A stretch of DNA of 64,000 nt from Sepiola atlantica (GCA_963556195.1 OY744525.1:61395772-61459771); one strand, 5' to 3'; numbered from the stretch's first letter, positions 39,732-49,998 are shown. The notes: a model not told the origin generated them from the sequence alone. Translations and numbers: made by a program.

Positions 39732-39735
<4 letters not shown>
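39593..39735 (+). mobile_element. tRNA-derived SINE
   Basis: GGGCGTCTTGGTCCAATAGT and AAAGATGCTGGACTATAGAC form a tRNA-like head with A box; the B box is mutated (GGTCCGATCTTTG). GGTGACGGCTGTGAACCAG, AAACATGTGTCCATGG follow. Copy of 39268-39380, 325 bp downstream. It ends at (TA)n. Confidence 0.85.

Positions 39736-39791
<56 letters not shown>
39735..39791. repeat. Compound (TA)n(CA)n microsatellite
   Basis: About 14 TA then 14 CA units. Confidence 0.96.
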
Positions 39792-39792
39792 T

Positions 39793-39905
39793 TATGGCAG
39801 GTAAGCTACACAGAAACGTTTGTTTCATTTCCGGGGGGAAATCATAAGGCAATGAGCCCCAGTTATGAAAATAACGTTTCTCTGTAGCTTACTTGTCATA
39901 AGTAT
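39793..39905. mobile_element. Diverged relative of the 37.79-kb palindrome
   Basis: CTTATGGCAGGTAAGCTACA, CAGAAACGTTTGTTTC on the left mirrors AACGTTTCTCTGTAGCTTAC, TTGTCATAAG on the right, and the left half continues TTTCATTTCCGGGGGGAAAT as the palindrome does (TTTCATCCCCGGGGGAAT). The arms here are imperfect and the centre (AAGGCAATGAGCCCCAG) is different. Confidence 0.75.
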
Positions 39906-40120
39906 ATGTTAATATTACTATATATAAATACTAGCTGAAGTAGCCGTTTCTCAATTTTTATTGAAATTAGAAAATCTAGAACTACGAGAAATTGGAATCT
40001 AACTGAAGACTGAGAGCATACAGCTGACAGCAATGTTGAAAACGGCTGAAAAAAAAAAAAGAGAATCAGCCTCAGCTGATACCACAAAAAATAATTGTGA
40101 TGGGTTATGGAGGTTGGAAA
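39906..40120 (-). mobile_element. Possible Helitron-type 3' end (39931-39950) and unassigned sequence
   Basis: Minus strand: GAAACGGCTACTTCAGCTAG followed by T. The terminal CTAG-T fits but the hairpin is poor. The rest is unassigned. Confidence 0.35.
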
Positions 40121-40440
40121 GACCGAGAAGGGAGAGCACTAACCAGACCTCCACTGAAAGAGTGCGGAGAGTACTGGGACTTTAGCGAGTTTTTTTGCCA
40201 CCAAAATCCCAGAGAAGACCAATGGTTGTTGCCAGCAAGAAATCAATGGTAAGCGGCTGTTTCGATAATGCAAAACCACTTGCAATGGTTATCGAAAGAG
40301 GTAGAGAGTACTGGAAATCTGGGGAGACTTGTCACTCAGACTCCAGGGAACACCACCGGTTATTATCAGTGAGTAACCACTGATGATGACTTGTGTGAGA
40401 ACTCCTAGTGAGTAACAATAACAATAATAATAATAATAAT
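40121..40440 (+). mobile_element. Dispersed repeat R8, copy 1, with (AAT)n tail
   Basis: GACCGAGAAGGGAGAGCACT, CCAGAGAAGACCAATGG, GGAAATCTGGGGAGACTTGT, CTGATGATGACTTGTGTGAG and AACTCCTAGTGAGTA are shared with 46647-46956. The (ATA)n tail is like a LINE or SINE tail. Broken frames such as NPREDQWLLPARNQW and ESTGNLGRLVTQTPGNTTG occur in both copies, so a protein-coding ancestor is likely; I cannot name it. Confidence 0.8.
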
Positions 40441-40598
40441 GTAGACTAATTTGAGGTTGACATTTCTTATTTATTTAGAATTCAAGACACGACTGAGACT
40501 TCACGACGAAATCTGAACATCATCTGGGGGAACTGAAATATACAAATTTGACATATTTAAGAAAAAAATTTCAACATTTTTACCCAGCTTTATTGTGT
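40441..40598. other. No feature recognised
   Basis: Spacer between R8 and R2. Confidence 0.35.
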
Positions 40599-40930
40599 TC
40601 CTTTTGGCTAAGATCAAAGTGTAGTATCTGTTCCGATGGATACTGCACCCCATATTGGTATTGTCTTGTCCTTCGGGGCTTGATTTATGCCGGTTAATGG
40701 GTTTGTCCTGTGCAGTTCTAGGAGGTCCACCCTCCCAGGCTTCGCCTCCCCTCTTTGGGGAGGAGTAAGTTTATTGCTTACTGTCTGAGGGGCCCCTACC
40801 GGGGAATGCCGACGGGACTGCCCAGGCAATTTTTAATGGCCAGAGTGCTCACCTCTCGGGCACTGGCTTTTCAAACCCCACTTTCCTGACCCGACCTTGG
40901 GTCACATCTTACTTGTGGGAGTAAAATAAA
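40599..40930 (+). mobile_element. R2: element with U2-snRNA-like head, copy 2
   Basis: 40600-40634 reads CCTTTTGGCTAAGATCAAAG then TGTAGTATCTGTTC; against U2 snRNA nucleotides 13-46 the only change is one extra A. It includes the GTAGTA branch-site-pairing core. Then CGATGGATACTGCACCCC closes a hairpin with GTGTAGTATC (one T·G wobble). The GC-rich body has TTCTAGGAGGTCCACCCTCC, CAGGCTTCGCCTCCCCTCTT, CCCCTACCGGGGAATGCCGA, CGGGCACTGGCTTTTCAAAC and CCTTGGGTCACATCTTACTT and ends with TAAAATAAAAA. U2 stem-loops II-IV are not present, so this is not a U2 gene. Most likely a SINE-like family with an snRNA-derived 5' head. Confidence 0.85.
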
Positions 40931-41393
40931 AACTGGCCTTGTGCCTAACTCCTGGAGAGGAGTAAATCAATACTCAGCTTTATGGATGCAGAGGTATAAT
41001 ATTTCTGAAATCATAACCTTTTCTTGCAACCACATTGGATCATGCAAACCATTAGAATTTCAAAAGCAACATGAACGTTCCTATCCGTGTCTGTCAAATT
41101 GTGTTCTGCTTTATATTGTTATATTAATTACCCTTCCCATATTAGATTAGCTTACTCTTCTATTTTTGTATATTTATATATCCTCTCTCTAAATAAATAT
41201 TATATTTTATATAATTCACTGTGTTAACTATTGTTTTTTTTTTTCCGCAACGGGCTTATTGTATGTTCTCCGTTATCTGAAACAAATCTTGAGAAAAAAA
41301 CCTATCTTTTCCTTTTTATTTATTTTTCTTCAGTCAAGTGATTCGGATTTAGAATTTTGTTGAAAAATCTCATCACACATGACACATGTGTAC
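40931..41393. other. No gene recognised
   Basis: The plus frame at 40941-41150 matches nothing I know. AT-rich thereafter. Confidence 0.35.
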
Positions 41394-41409
41394 ACACACA
41401 CACACACAT
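41394..41409. repeat. (CA)n microsatellite
   Basis: About eight units. Confidence 0.85.
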
Positions 41410-41896
41410 AGAGAGTTTGAATTACCTACTAGACACCATCCCCCGAGTGTCATGGCAACCTGACATGAGGATAATTCACCCTACAAGTAAACCCTGACCA
41501 AATATTAAAAATAACATAGTATTTGAAGCCCGAATAAGATCCCTCGACACGACTATACACTGGCTCATGCGAGAATGGTGAACCTTCTTCTAGTAATGTT
41601 ACCTCAAGTAACACCACTTAGCTGGATACTCCACCAAACTAGATGAATTCTTGTCTTGGAATCCGATAAGACAAAGAGACCACTAGAAAGATATACTATA
41701 ACATAGTTGATTGGTCAATTGGGGAGAGGAAAATTAATGTTCTTAATTTCTTTACTAACTCAACGTTTGACAGGTAAAGGGAAACTTTAATGGAATATTC
41801 GAATATCTATGTATCTCATATAGAGATCAAGTGTTAGCCCCAGGAAGGAGCCCATTGATTTCTGAGAACTTTGACTGAAGTAAAACGAAACAAAAC
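41410..41896. other. Unassigned, moderately complex sequence
   Basis: GC content is higher than the flanks (GATCCCTCGACACGACTATA, CACTGGCTCATGCGAG). It may be a decayed repeat present once in this window. No ORF. Confidence 0.3.
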
Positions 41897-41922
41897 ATAT
41901 ATATATATATATATATATATAT
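41897..41922. repeat. (AT)n microsatellite
   Basis: About 13 units. Confidence 0.95.
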
Positions 41923-42210
41923 GCATATAATTTAATAACTGTTCCGAATTTATTTTTAAAAAACATTTGTATTCATACAATTGTGTCTGCCAATTTTCAA
42001 AACGCACATTTTTCTTGATAATAAATTCAAGATATTTTCAAAGAGCTTCTTCAGTGATTTTTCCCCACCAGATTAAACTAGAACAAAAAGAGAAATAAAA
42101 AACGGAACCGTTAACATCAAAATTGTTCTCTTCATTTTACTTTTTTATCCTTTTTTTTCAAAGAAATCCAATGAAAAAAATAATTTAGTTGTAAGTAAAT
42201 TTATGTCATG

Positions 42211-42260
<50 letters not shown>
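42211..42260. repeat. (TA)n microsatellite
   Basis: About 24 units. Confidence 0.95.
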
Positions 42261-42261
<1 letters not shown>

Positions 42262-42449
42262 AATATTCATCCCAGGACGAGTAAAATTAATTCCCTGAAC
42301 AGAACATTTTTGCACCACTTTTATGTCCCCTTAAAAAATTAAAATCAAAATATAATCATGCTAAACCTTATGTCTAGAATTCTTATTCTAATTTTGGTCA
42401 AAATACATTACATTATTTTGATTTTAGAAAATGTCTAAAGATTCAAAGC

Positions 42450-42720
42450 TTAAAGGGTCTTAAAAAGAAATCGAAATTTGGGGAATCTTGCTTAATTGGT
42501 GTCTAATGTCTATGGATCTAATTTAATGCAAATCTGAAATATTAGAATTTTCAAATGGGAGGTTGTGCATATATTATTATCATAAACCCTTTAAAATACT
42601 CCAAAGAATCTGAAATTTAGGGAATATTTATTAATTTATGCGTAATACCTATTGTTAAAATTTCACAAAAATCAGAGGTATCTGAATTTATATGAAGGGC
42701 TCCACCTATTTGCATGAAAC
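42450..42720. repeat. Degenerate tandem duplication, ~140-bp units
   Basis: GAAATTTGGGGAATCTTGCT, GTCTAATGTCTATGGATCT... is paralleled by GAAATTTAGGGAATATTTAT, GCGTAATACCTATTG. The same style (LINE-free, AAATTT and CTAAGTG words) is seen at 62560-62990. Both lie near Helitron-type ends. Confidence 0.5.
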
Positions 42721-42871
42721 TAAATTAAACTAAATATAGCCCACATTTGGACTCCTTACGCCTAGAAGCTGTGTTCTAAAATTCTTTATGACTGGTTTAT
42801 TAGTTTAGGAGTGAATTCTGTACATAGAAATATATAAACATATACACATACCTAACTTTATATAAATAGAT

Positions 42872-42883
42872 ACACACACACAC

Positions 42884-42937
<54 letters not shown>

Positions 42938-42957
42938 GAGAGAGAGAGAGAGAGAGA
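42872..42957. repeat. Compound (CA)n(TA)n(TG)n(GA)n microsatellite
   Basis: ACACACACACAC, then about 14 TA, about 13 GT and 10 GA units. The CA-TA-TG part is palindromic and could extrude a hairpin. Confidence 0.96.
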
Positions 42958-43329
42958 TCTAGTTTCCTTTCCAAATGTGAAAGATATTTTAAGTGGAACG
43001 TAAATAATGGTTAAAATCATCCTATTTTCGTACATCTCTGAATATGAAACTGTTATAATATGCAATAATTAATGACAAGAGAAGAAAATAACAATGTTGT
43101 CAGCGAATCAGAGTGCACTGAATGATCGCTGACGTAGGCAGAGGTCATCATTGATTCTCGTGCACGAAAACAACAAACATAAAAAAAAATGAGTGAACTG
43201 TAAATTGTTGAAATAATGAATAACAAGAATGACAACTAAAAAAAGTTGTGAGCGTGAAGCAATATTTAATGATCGGCAGACATATTTGTTCCAGTTTTAT
43301 TTCCCGCTTTTTTTAAACAGCGAAAGTGT

Positions 43330-43334
<5 letters not shown>
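42958..43334. other. No gene recognised
   Basis: Unassigned. Confidence 0.35.

Positions 43335-43386
<52 letters not shown>
43335..43386. repeat. (TA)n microsatellite
   Basis: About 26 units, bordering GAAAGGAAATTGTAGTTTGC. Confidence 0.96.
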
Positions 43387-43390
<4 letters not shown>

Positions 43391-43460
43391 GGAAATTGTA
43401 GTTTGCTTGAAGCATTGCTGGTAAATAAGTAAGTATAAAGGTGAGTGTCTGAAGGCAAGA

Positions 43461-43505
<45 letters not shown>

Positions 43506-43544
43506 GAGATTGTAGTTTGCTTGAAGCATTGCTGGTAAATGTAA
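43387..43544. repeat. Direct repeat TAGTTTGCTTGAAGCATTGC beside two (TA)n tracts
   Basis: GGAAATTGTAGTTTGCTTGA, AGCATTGCTGGTAAATAAG at 43390 recurs as GGAGATTGTAGTTTGCTTGA, AGCATTGCTGGTAAATGTAA at 43505. Between them lies (TA)n at 43462-43500. The word also occurs, both orientations, at 1.25, 48.96 and 54.37 kb. Confidence 0.85.
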
Positions 43545-43824
43545 GTGTAAATTAGTCGTCCAAGGCTATAGCAATGCGATGTGGTTGCCGTGAGATGGAA
43601 AAGTGAAAAGAAATAAACGCAGGGAGAAAGTGAAACTCAAGACGATTTATTAATAATTTCACGAAAACTGATTAAATACCAAATAGTATTTTTTTTTTTC
43701 GGTAAGTAACAGATCGGCAAAGGGTAATCGTCTTGAGTTTCACTTTCTCCCTGCGTTTATTTCTTTTCACTTTTCCATCTCACGGCAACCACATCGCATT
43801 GCTATAGCCTTGGACGACTAATTT

Positions 43825-43828
<4 letters not shown>
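43545..43828. mobile_element. Foldback element with perfect 101-bp arms
   Basis: 43545-43645 (GTGTAAATTAGTCGTCCAAG ... GTGAAACTCAAGACGA) is the exact reverse complement of 43728-43828 as far as I can compare. The 82-bp spacer is AT-rich (ATTAATAATTTCACGAAAAC). The left border is the GCATTGC repeat; the right border is (TA)n. No ORF. Arm identity implies very recent insertion or conversion. Confidence 0.95.

Positions 43829-43869
<41 letters not shown>
43829..43869. repeat. (AT)n microsatellite between foldback and Helitron-type end
   Basis: About 20 units. Confidence 0.96.
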
Positions 43870-43870
<1 letters not shown>

Positions 43871-43904
43871 TAGCGGGACCAGTGTCGCAACATTGTCCGG
43901 GAAA
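43870..43904 (-). mobile_element. Helitron-type 3' end
   Basis: Minus strand: CCCGGACAATGTTGCG, ACACTGGTCCCG, CTAG followed by T. Resembles CCCGGGCAACGCCGGG...CTAGT of molluscan Helitron-like ends, with a weakened stem. Confidence 0.55.
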
Positions 43905-45910
43905 ATATATTTAATCAAGAAATTCCGGGTCCCAACATTAGTGAGTCAATGATTTATAAATAATTAAAAAAAAAAAGACAAAAAATAAAATCGTACGTCA
44001 GAGTTATAATCGAAACTTAGTCGGCGATTTTGTGTTTTGTTGTAACTTTGAATACCAACTGAACTATACAGCAATTCTTTGTCCTTACTAATGCCTTTCT
44101 TGGGGCAGGTTAATTTTTTCAGACCTCTGCCTAACTTTGCATTTGTTAGTAAACAAATAAATAAAGACAGTTTCGTTATTATTTGTAATAAAAATGCTAT
44201 CGTCTCAGTGGCTATGCTCTATAATTCTTTCAGATATTTCCTTTTTATTTGCTCACGAGTTCCACTTTTAACGATTCAACCATTATGGAATAAGCCAATA
44301 AAATACCTCTATTAATAAAAAATATATGATCAAATATTGTGTATGTGTCTCATATTTACTGGGTCCCTAGATAGCAAATAGGAGAACGGCCTTCAGATAT
44401 GGAGGTTCGCTGCAAATATCAAATAAGCAGCCCCGAATCGACTGAGAGTCTATTCAAAGGATGTATGTGAGATATGCTCTAGTCAGGTATATCTCTATGA
44501 AATGCATACAGATGCTCGATTTTAAAGTTTAGACTTGGCGGTGTCGACCACTATAAAAGCTGACTGACTGACTTTGTCGAGTGTGGGCTGTTGACCTTAG
44601 TTGATGACAAAAAAATCGTTGGACAATGAATAGCATTCTCCATAAAACTTTAGCTTCAAATAAATCTTCATGGATATGGTAGACTCATTGAGATCTGCAA
44701 TGCGTTCAGCTACCTGGATGGGGACCTACCAGTGTGGTTGATGCCCCTTAACCTACACTTTCATAAAAAAGAACCGATGATGATGTGTGTAAATACGAAT
44801 AAACGTGATTAATAAAATTTTAAAAGTAAAAACTGATTAATCAATTAATAATTTATTTCAAAATAGTTAATTAAAAAGAAAAACCTAATAAATAAATTAT
44901 TCCACATTCAAAAATTTCGACAATACAAATTCAAACCACCCTTCTACAGTATTTAAATTTTTTTTTCATCACTATTATTTCACCTCTGCCTTCACCCCAC
45001 CACTCCGTTTCAAAGGGTTTCTCATTCTGCAGGTCACACATTTTAGAGCCTTCGACGGAGGTGTAGCCCCCACAGACGCCACATGGGCCGGTAAAAAAAA
45101 ACAAGTGTTTACAAAATGTAGCCAGAGACTTTTCGAGATGTTCGACACCACACGGAGATAGTCTCTAAAGTCGATGATTTTTTTTGTTTACATACATAGA
45201 TGAAAGATATGTAAGCATTAATGGTACAGGTTATAGATATTAATAATTAGATACTGTTATACAATCGAGAAAGGTATGAATAACCCTCCTGTTTTATGGG
45301 TAAAATAACAACTTGTGTTTAATGGATCGTCTATAATAAATATTGCATATTGGTATTAATCCTTTAAGAGGCAGTGTAGCAGCCACTGCATTTTAGTCCT
45401 GCTTTCTAATCAAAATTTACCGATCATGCATTCGTATTTGGTCCCTTTCTCACCTCACATGCTAGAATCAATTAGGTCGTTGGCCTGAGCCAAAATACAA
45501 AGGTCCACGTTGCCCAGATAGCTTTTACAAAATTTGCCCTCGTTTCAGGGAATGGAGACTATTGTGTTGCTTACCACACGAAATGAGGCCATAGAAACAC
45601 ATTCATAGCTGTTTAGAGCTTTTTTAAACAAGATTGTATACATGAGATAGACTCGTAAACAAACAAAATAAAAAGTCGAAAGAATATTCCAAATGCAGTT
45701 TGATTAGAAATTTTGGAAAGAAAATTTTGTATTAGGATTTGGCTTATGATATGAGTCAACGGACAATGGACAATTGAAACAAATTAAGTTTTCAGAAGTA
45801 GATTGGATAAGTTATTAGAAATTTGATAAAAAAAAATACTGAATTGGAATTAATGTGAAAAATATGGTATGATGTAAATCCATGAGATAAATGATAGCTA
45901 AATCTATATA
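43905..45910. other. About 2 kb without a recognised gene
   Basis: 44350-44800 is of higher complexity (CGACTGAGAGTCTATTC, GGGACCTACCAGTGTGG, AACCGATGATGATGTGTGTA) and could be a SINE-like repeat, but I find no box A/B pair and no second copy. 44800-45910 is AT-rich and featureless. Confidence 0.35.
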
Positions 45911-45930
45911 GACAGAGAGAGAGAGAGAGA
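45911..45930. repeat. (GA)n microsatellite
   Basis: About nine units. Confidence 0.85.
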
Positions 45931-46646
45931 AAATAGAGAGTGGATTGAGAAACAGAATGCGAAATGACAGAATAGAGAGAAAAGGGATGGAGGAGTTTAT
46001 GTTAAGTCAGCTACTGAGACAGCGACCTACTGCACACTCACCGACAAACTGAGGCGCATAGCAGTCTTGCAAATAATGTATGAAGGAATTAACAGAATAT
46101 TATTTTGTGTTTCTCAAACAGTAAATAAACAAGACGAAAACCTCTTTTGTAAAACCAAACTCAAATTACATGTGTTTTCTTCATCATTGTATTTTGAATT
46201 TAAAGAACAACAATTAAACAAGGAACCACAACGAAAACAACATGGGTATTAGTAGCGTGTTGAACGAAGAAATGACAACTGATCGACACGGACAGCCTTT
46301 GCGGATTTTGTCATCACTCTTATTAGTAAGGGGGCACGCTACATACGCTCTTATTAGTACTTTGCCTTTTAGTTCATTTGAGACTTATTCATAATTGAAG
46401 ATACGGCCCCGCGCCGGACAAAAAATACATGTGAGGAAAGAGTAAAAATATTTATGAATTTTTACTCCATTTTTGTGGACATGTAACATAACTGCTACAA
46501 ACGGGTCCTCCTACCTTTAGGAAGGGTACATGTGGATAATTGTTCTCCGAAACTAATTTAAACATTGTATTAAAGATTAGTGTGGTCAGCGGTAAATATA
46601 AATATAATAACATACAATTATATATTCATAATAATAATAATGATAA
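45931..46646. other. No gene recognised
   Basis: CTCTTATTAGTA occurs twice near 46316 and 46350, a short local repeat. An (ATA)n run lies just before R8 copy 2. Confidence 0.4.
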
Positions 46647-46956
46647 GACCGAGAAGGGAGAGCACTGACCAGAATCCATTGGAAGGGTACGGAGAATACT
46701 GGGACCATGAGGATTCTCATTGCTATCCAAATCCCAGAGAAGACCAATGGTCTTTACCAGCAAGAAATCAATGGTAAGTGGCTGTTGCGATAATGCAAAA
46801 CCACTTGTAATGGTTATCAAAAGAGGCAGAAAGTACTGGAAATCTGGGGAGACTTGTTGTCACTCAGACTCCAGAGAACACAACTGGTGATTATTAGTGA
46901 ACAATCACTGATGATGACCTGTGTGAGAACTCCTAGTGAGTACATAATAATAATAC
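46647..46956 (+). mobile_element. Dispersed repeat R8, copy 2
   Basis: Begins GACCGAGAAGGGAGAGCACT exactly like copy 1 and ends CTCCTAGTGAGTACATAATA then ATAATA. One frame reads IRPRRESTDQNPLEGYGEYW, then NPREDQWSLPARNQW and stop. (ATA)n also precedes it, so it may have inserted at, or brought, the simple repeat. Confidence 0.82.
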
Positions 46957-46987
46957 CTATATTTTAATTAATCATATAAAGAGGGAA

Positions 46988-47215
46988 TGTGTTAGAGTTA
47001 TTGACAATTTTGCACATTGTATCCAGATATGCTTATCACTGAATGGCAATAAAACAAAGATTGTTGGACATTCATGACTGAAACTTGGTGGACAAGTCAG
47101 GCATAGACCGAAGTTTATTTTTTGTACAAAATATGCTTGCATTTCAGAAATGATTGTGAATTTTAATAACGATCTCATCGATTTCATTTTTTTTAGGTTC
47201 GCCCCGTAATATAAG
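46988..47215 (+). repeat. Dispersed repeat R9, copy 1
   Basis: GTTATTGACAATTTTG, GGCAATAAAACAAAGATTGT, AGTCAGGCATAGACCGAAGT and GGTTCGCCCCGTAATATAAG parallel 52022-52225. The frames are broken; a LINE or MITE remnant is possible. Confidence 0.75.
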
Positions 47216-47615
47216 AAGGCTGTTATTTTGTCAATTCTTGATTGATTTGTTAAAAAACAAAATGTAACATTTCACACTTCGTCATTTTTGATGGAACAAG
47301 TTCTCTATTAAGTACTAACATCGACTTTATATTAAAGTTATTTACTCAGCACAAATCATACGACTATGAAAGCCGCAAATAAAAATAAAATAAAAAATGT
47401 TTTAATAATAAATTGAAAAAAAAAACAAAAACAAAACAAAACAAAAAACAAAAAAAAACAAAGTGAACAACAGTGGAAAAGAAACGATCAAACGCTGTCG
47501 TCATTTGTGATTCGGCTACATACTGAACCTGATTGATGTGCTATCCAACTGTTATGATAAGTTTACTCTGACCTCTGGATCCTTTGAAAGACAGCAAATG
47601 GATCATCTCAGTTTC
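47216..47615. other. A-rich low complexity, no gene
   Basis: (AAAAC)n-like tract near 47418-47465; otherwise unassigned. Confidence 0.45.
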
Positions 47616-48125
47616 TCTATTATTTGGATTATTCAGACTACTGTTCTCATCTTGGATGTTATTCTCACAACTTTTCGGCCGATGTAACAACCGACCTTCT
47701 TCAGGTGCATTTCATCAAACTCAGGAATCTTAATGTCGAACTCGGCAATCTCTACAGAATTTTGAACGGAATCCTTTATTTGATCCACGGGGCTAGCTTG
47801 CTCTAGTCCCGTCAATCATGACTTAGTAGAAGTCTTAAGTAATGCGTAATTGTATTCTTACCCGTGGCATTATGGATATAAGTGCTAAGTAATAATCAGT
47901 TCTAAGTGACAGTCTTCTGGATGTTGAAGGTTCAATCCTCAGTACGGGCGATACTAAGAAAATACAATTATGAATAACTTAAGACATCTACTCAGTCATA
48001 GCCGACGAAATGAGAGCAAGCTACCCCCGTGGATTAAATAAAGGGCTCTGTTCGAAATTCCGTACAAATTTCCAAGAAAGTTATGAGAATAACATCCCAG
48101 ATGAGAACAGTAGTCCGAATAATAC
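47616..48125. mobile_element. Foldback family R5, full-length copy with ~250-bp arms
   Basis: The left arm ATTATTTGGATTATTCAGAC, TACTGTTCTCATCTTGGATG is mirrored by CATCCCAGATGAGAACAGTA, GTCCGAATAATAC at the right end. TTGATCCACGGGGCTAGCTT mirrors AAGCTACCCCCGTGGATTAA; AAGTCTTAAGTAATGCGTAA mirrors ATGAATAACTTAAGACATC. An inner tRNA-like piece (CTAAGTGACAGTCTTCTGGA, GGTTCAATCCTCAGTACGGG) is present on one side only. The other two copies lack the outer right arm, so this one defines the family. Confidence 0.92.
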
Positions 48126-48327
48126 AACTTATCAATCCTCATCTAAAAAATTTCGAAACTATGCTTCTCCTTTAAAAAAGGGATGTCATCTTCAAAATAT
48201 TAGAACGAATGTGTACAAATAAAAAAAAGATATAAAAAAAGGAATAAATATATACTACAGGTAACACACTATTTTTTGTTGTCGTTCTTGTTGCCTTATA
48301 TCATTTTCCTTTCCTTATATATAATTA

Positions 48328-48360
48328 TCAGCTGTACCTACCGGTGTTTCGCGGGATCCA
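48328..48360 (-). mobile_element. Helitron-type 3' end
   Basis: Minus strand: CCCGCGAAACACCGGTAGG, TACAG, CTGA followed by T. Hairpin imperfect. It borders an AT-rich stretch as the other three do. Confidence 0.5.
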
Positions 48361-49583
48361 ATAATGCAGTTTTAGTTACATACTTTTTTTGCATATTTTT
48401 TAAAGTTATATTCAGAATAAATTAAAATTTTAGTTTTTATTGTTTGTTTATTTAAATAAATATTAGATTAATAGTAATACTAAATTTGAAAAAAAAAAAA
48501 ATAATGTGTAAGTCACGTATAAGCGAGAAAGATACACAGAAGCATGCAAAGTAGTCACAGAATTGCACTAATATATAGAGATCAGGAATAGTTTATCCTG
48601 TAAGGGAACCAACTCCCTTTTTAACATTCAAGTGCAAAATTAAGAGTTATGTCCCTTACATTATTTGACTTATTCTTAGAAAAAAATAATAACACATTTT
48701 GAAAATCTTCCTAGCTGGAATAGCTATTTTAAAAAGAAAACTAAGCAAAATACATTATTTACTTGCAAATAACATGGTAGAAGGAAGATGAAGACCAATT
48801 GGCTAGTCATAATCAAATATAGATATGTCGGATATATTGCTATTTGGGCCTGACTTTAAAAATCCAACAAAACAACTTTATATATTAGATATGTTCTTAT
48901 ATTTATATTTACCAAGCACTGTAATATTCTTCAATACAATACTTTATACAATACATGCAATGCTTCAAGCAAACTACTTTCTGATTTTGTTTTTATCATA
49001 AAGGCAAAGTGTATCTAAAAAAGGGTTGAAATGCAGTAAACCCGACAAACCAAAGTAAATAAACTCGTTAAAGATTATGAGGTACACACTAAAATAATTT
49101 TTATGGCTGAATCCTTTTAACAAAAATTGTTAATCTCTTGTGTGACGCTGAATAAAACTCGGACTCTGTCAAACCTGAGACAAGGAAGAATTTAAAGAAT
49201 TACTATTGCTTCTGGGAACTTCTGGAACGATAAACTTCTTGTTACAGCTATGCTTTCCTTTACACAAATAAAATTTCTTCCTGGATATCTTCCCAGAATC
49301 CTCGGCTCGTTCAAGGAGTAGATTAAACACTGGTGCCAAGAGTGCTATCTATAGTTACAGGATTGGCTTAATGTCAAATTCAACCATTGCCACACCGAAG
49401 CGGAAGCACCGAGCCAACAAGCCAAAAAATTCTAATATCTACAATGTGTGATCATTCAAATTAATCTTATTTGATCAATTTTTTTTTTTTTTAAAGAATC
49501 ACCACTTTTCAAGCCTCAAAGGCCACTCGAGGATAAGGTTTAATGAGTTTGAACCGGGAGACAACACTGTGATGATTGGTTAC
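48361..49583. other. About 1.2 kb without a recognised gene
   Basis: AATGCTTCAAGCAAACTACT at 48958 is the reverse of the TAGTTTGCTTGAAGC word. TAAGGGAACCAACTCCC...AGTTATGTCCCTTA at 48602-48660 is a weak foldback. Otherwise unassigned. Confidence 0.4.
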
Positions 49584-49807
49584 TGTTACACCGGCCGTTC
49601 TAACAGAAGAGAAACTACACCGGTTCTCACTATAAATAGTGAGAGTAGACAATCACCAAGGAGAAAAAGGACAGTATTGTAACTGTCTAGCCGAGTGCCA
49701 GTCAGTTTCCTTACCTTTGTACCTTTTATGTTAATACACTTGTTATCTTAACCCAACCTCGACTTGACTTCTTCTTTTTACTGTTGGATTACTTCACAAC
49801 AGTTACA
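49584..49807 (+). mobile_element. Candidate solo LTR (Ty3/gypsy-like)
   Basis: Starts TGTTACACCGGCCGTTC and ends TCACAACAGTTACA (TG...CA with an inverted TGTTAC/GTTACA end). A TATA-like CACTATAAATAGTGAG lies at about 49637, and a CAGTTTCCTTACC...TTAACCCAACCTCGACTTGA arrangement near the 3' side is usual in animal gypsy LTRs. I see no clean 4-6 bp target duplication and no gag-pol next to it. TGGTTAAAATTGGG after the end might be a primer-binding site. Alternative: chance TG/CA ends of another repeat. Confidence 0.5.
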
Positions 49808-49998
49808 ATGGTTAAAATTGGGCAGAATTTGATTATTCAAGAGGATGGCTGAACAAAAATTACGAGGGGGTATATCGCTCAAAAAAAAATATTATACACT
49901 CTATGTAAAAGTCGCAGCAACAAAAATAGCGAATGAAATAATCAATTTAAAGTCATTAAAATTAATTAAAAATATCAAATCAAAGTCACAAAACTATA
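49808..49998. other. No feature recognised
   Basis: A-rich. The 67-codon frame at 49845-50048 is lysine/asparagine-rich low complexity. Confidence 0.35.

Noticed and set aside
40599..40650. Functional U2 snRNA gene
   Set aside because: Only nt ~13-46 of U2 are present; the 5' dozen bases, Sm site and stem-loops III/IV are absent, and the downstream sequence is shared with the 17-kb repeat.
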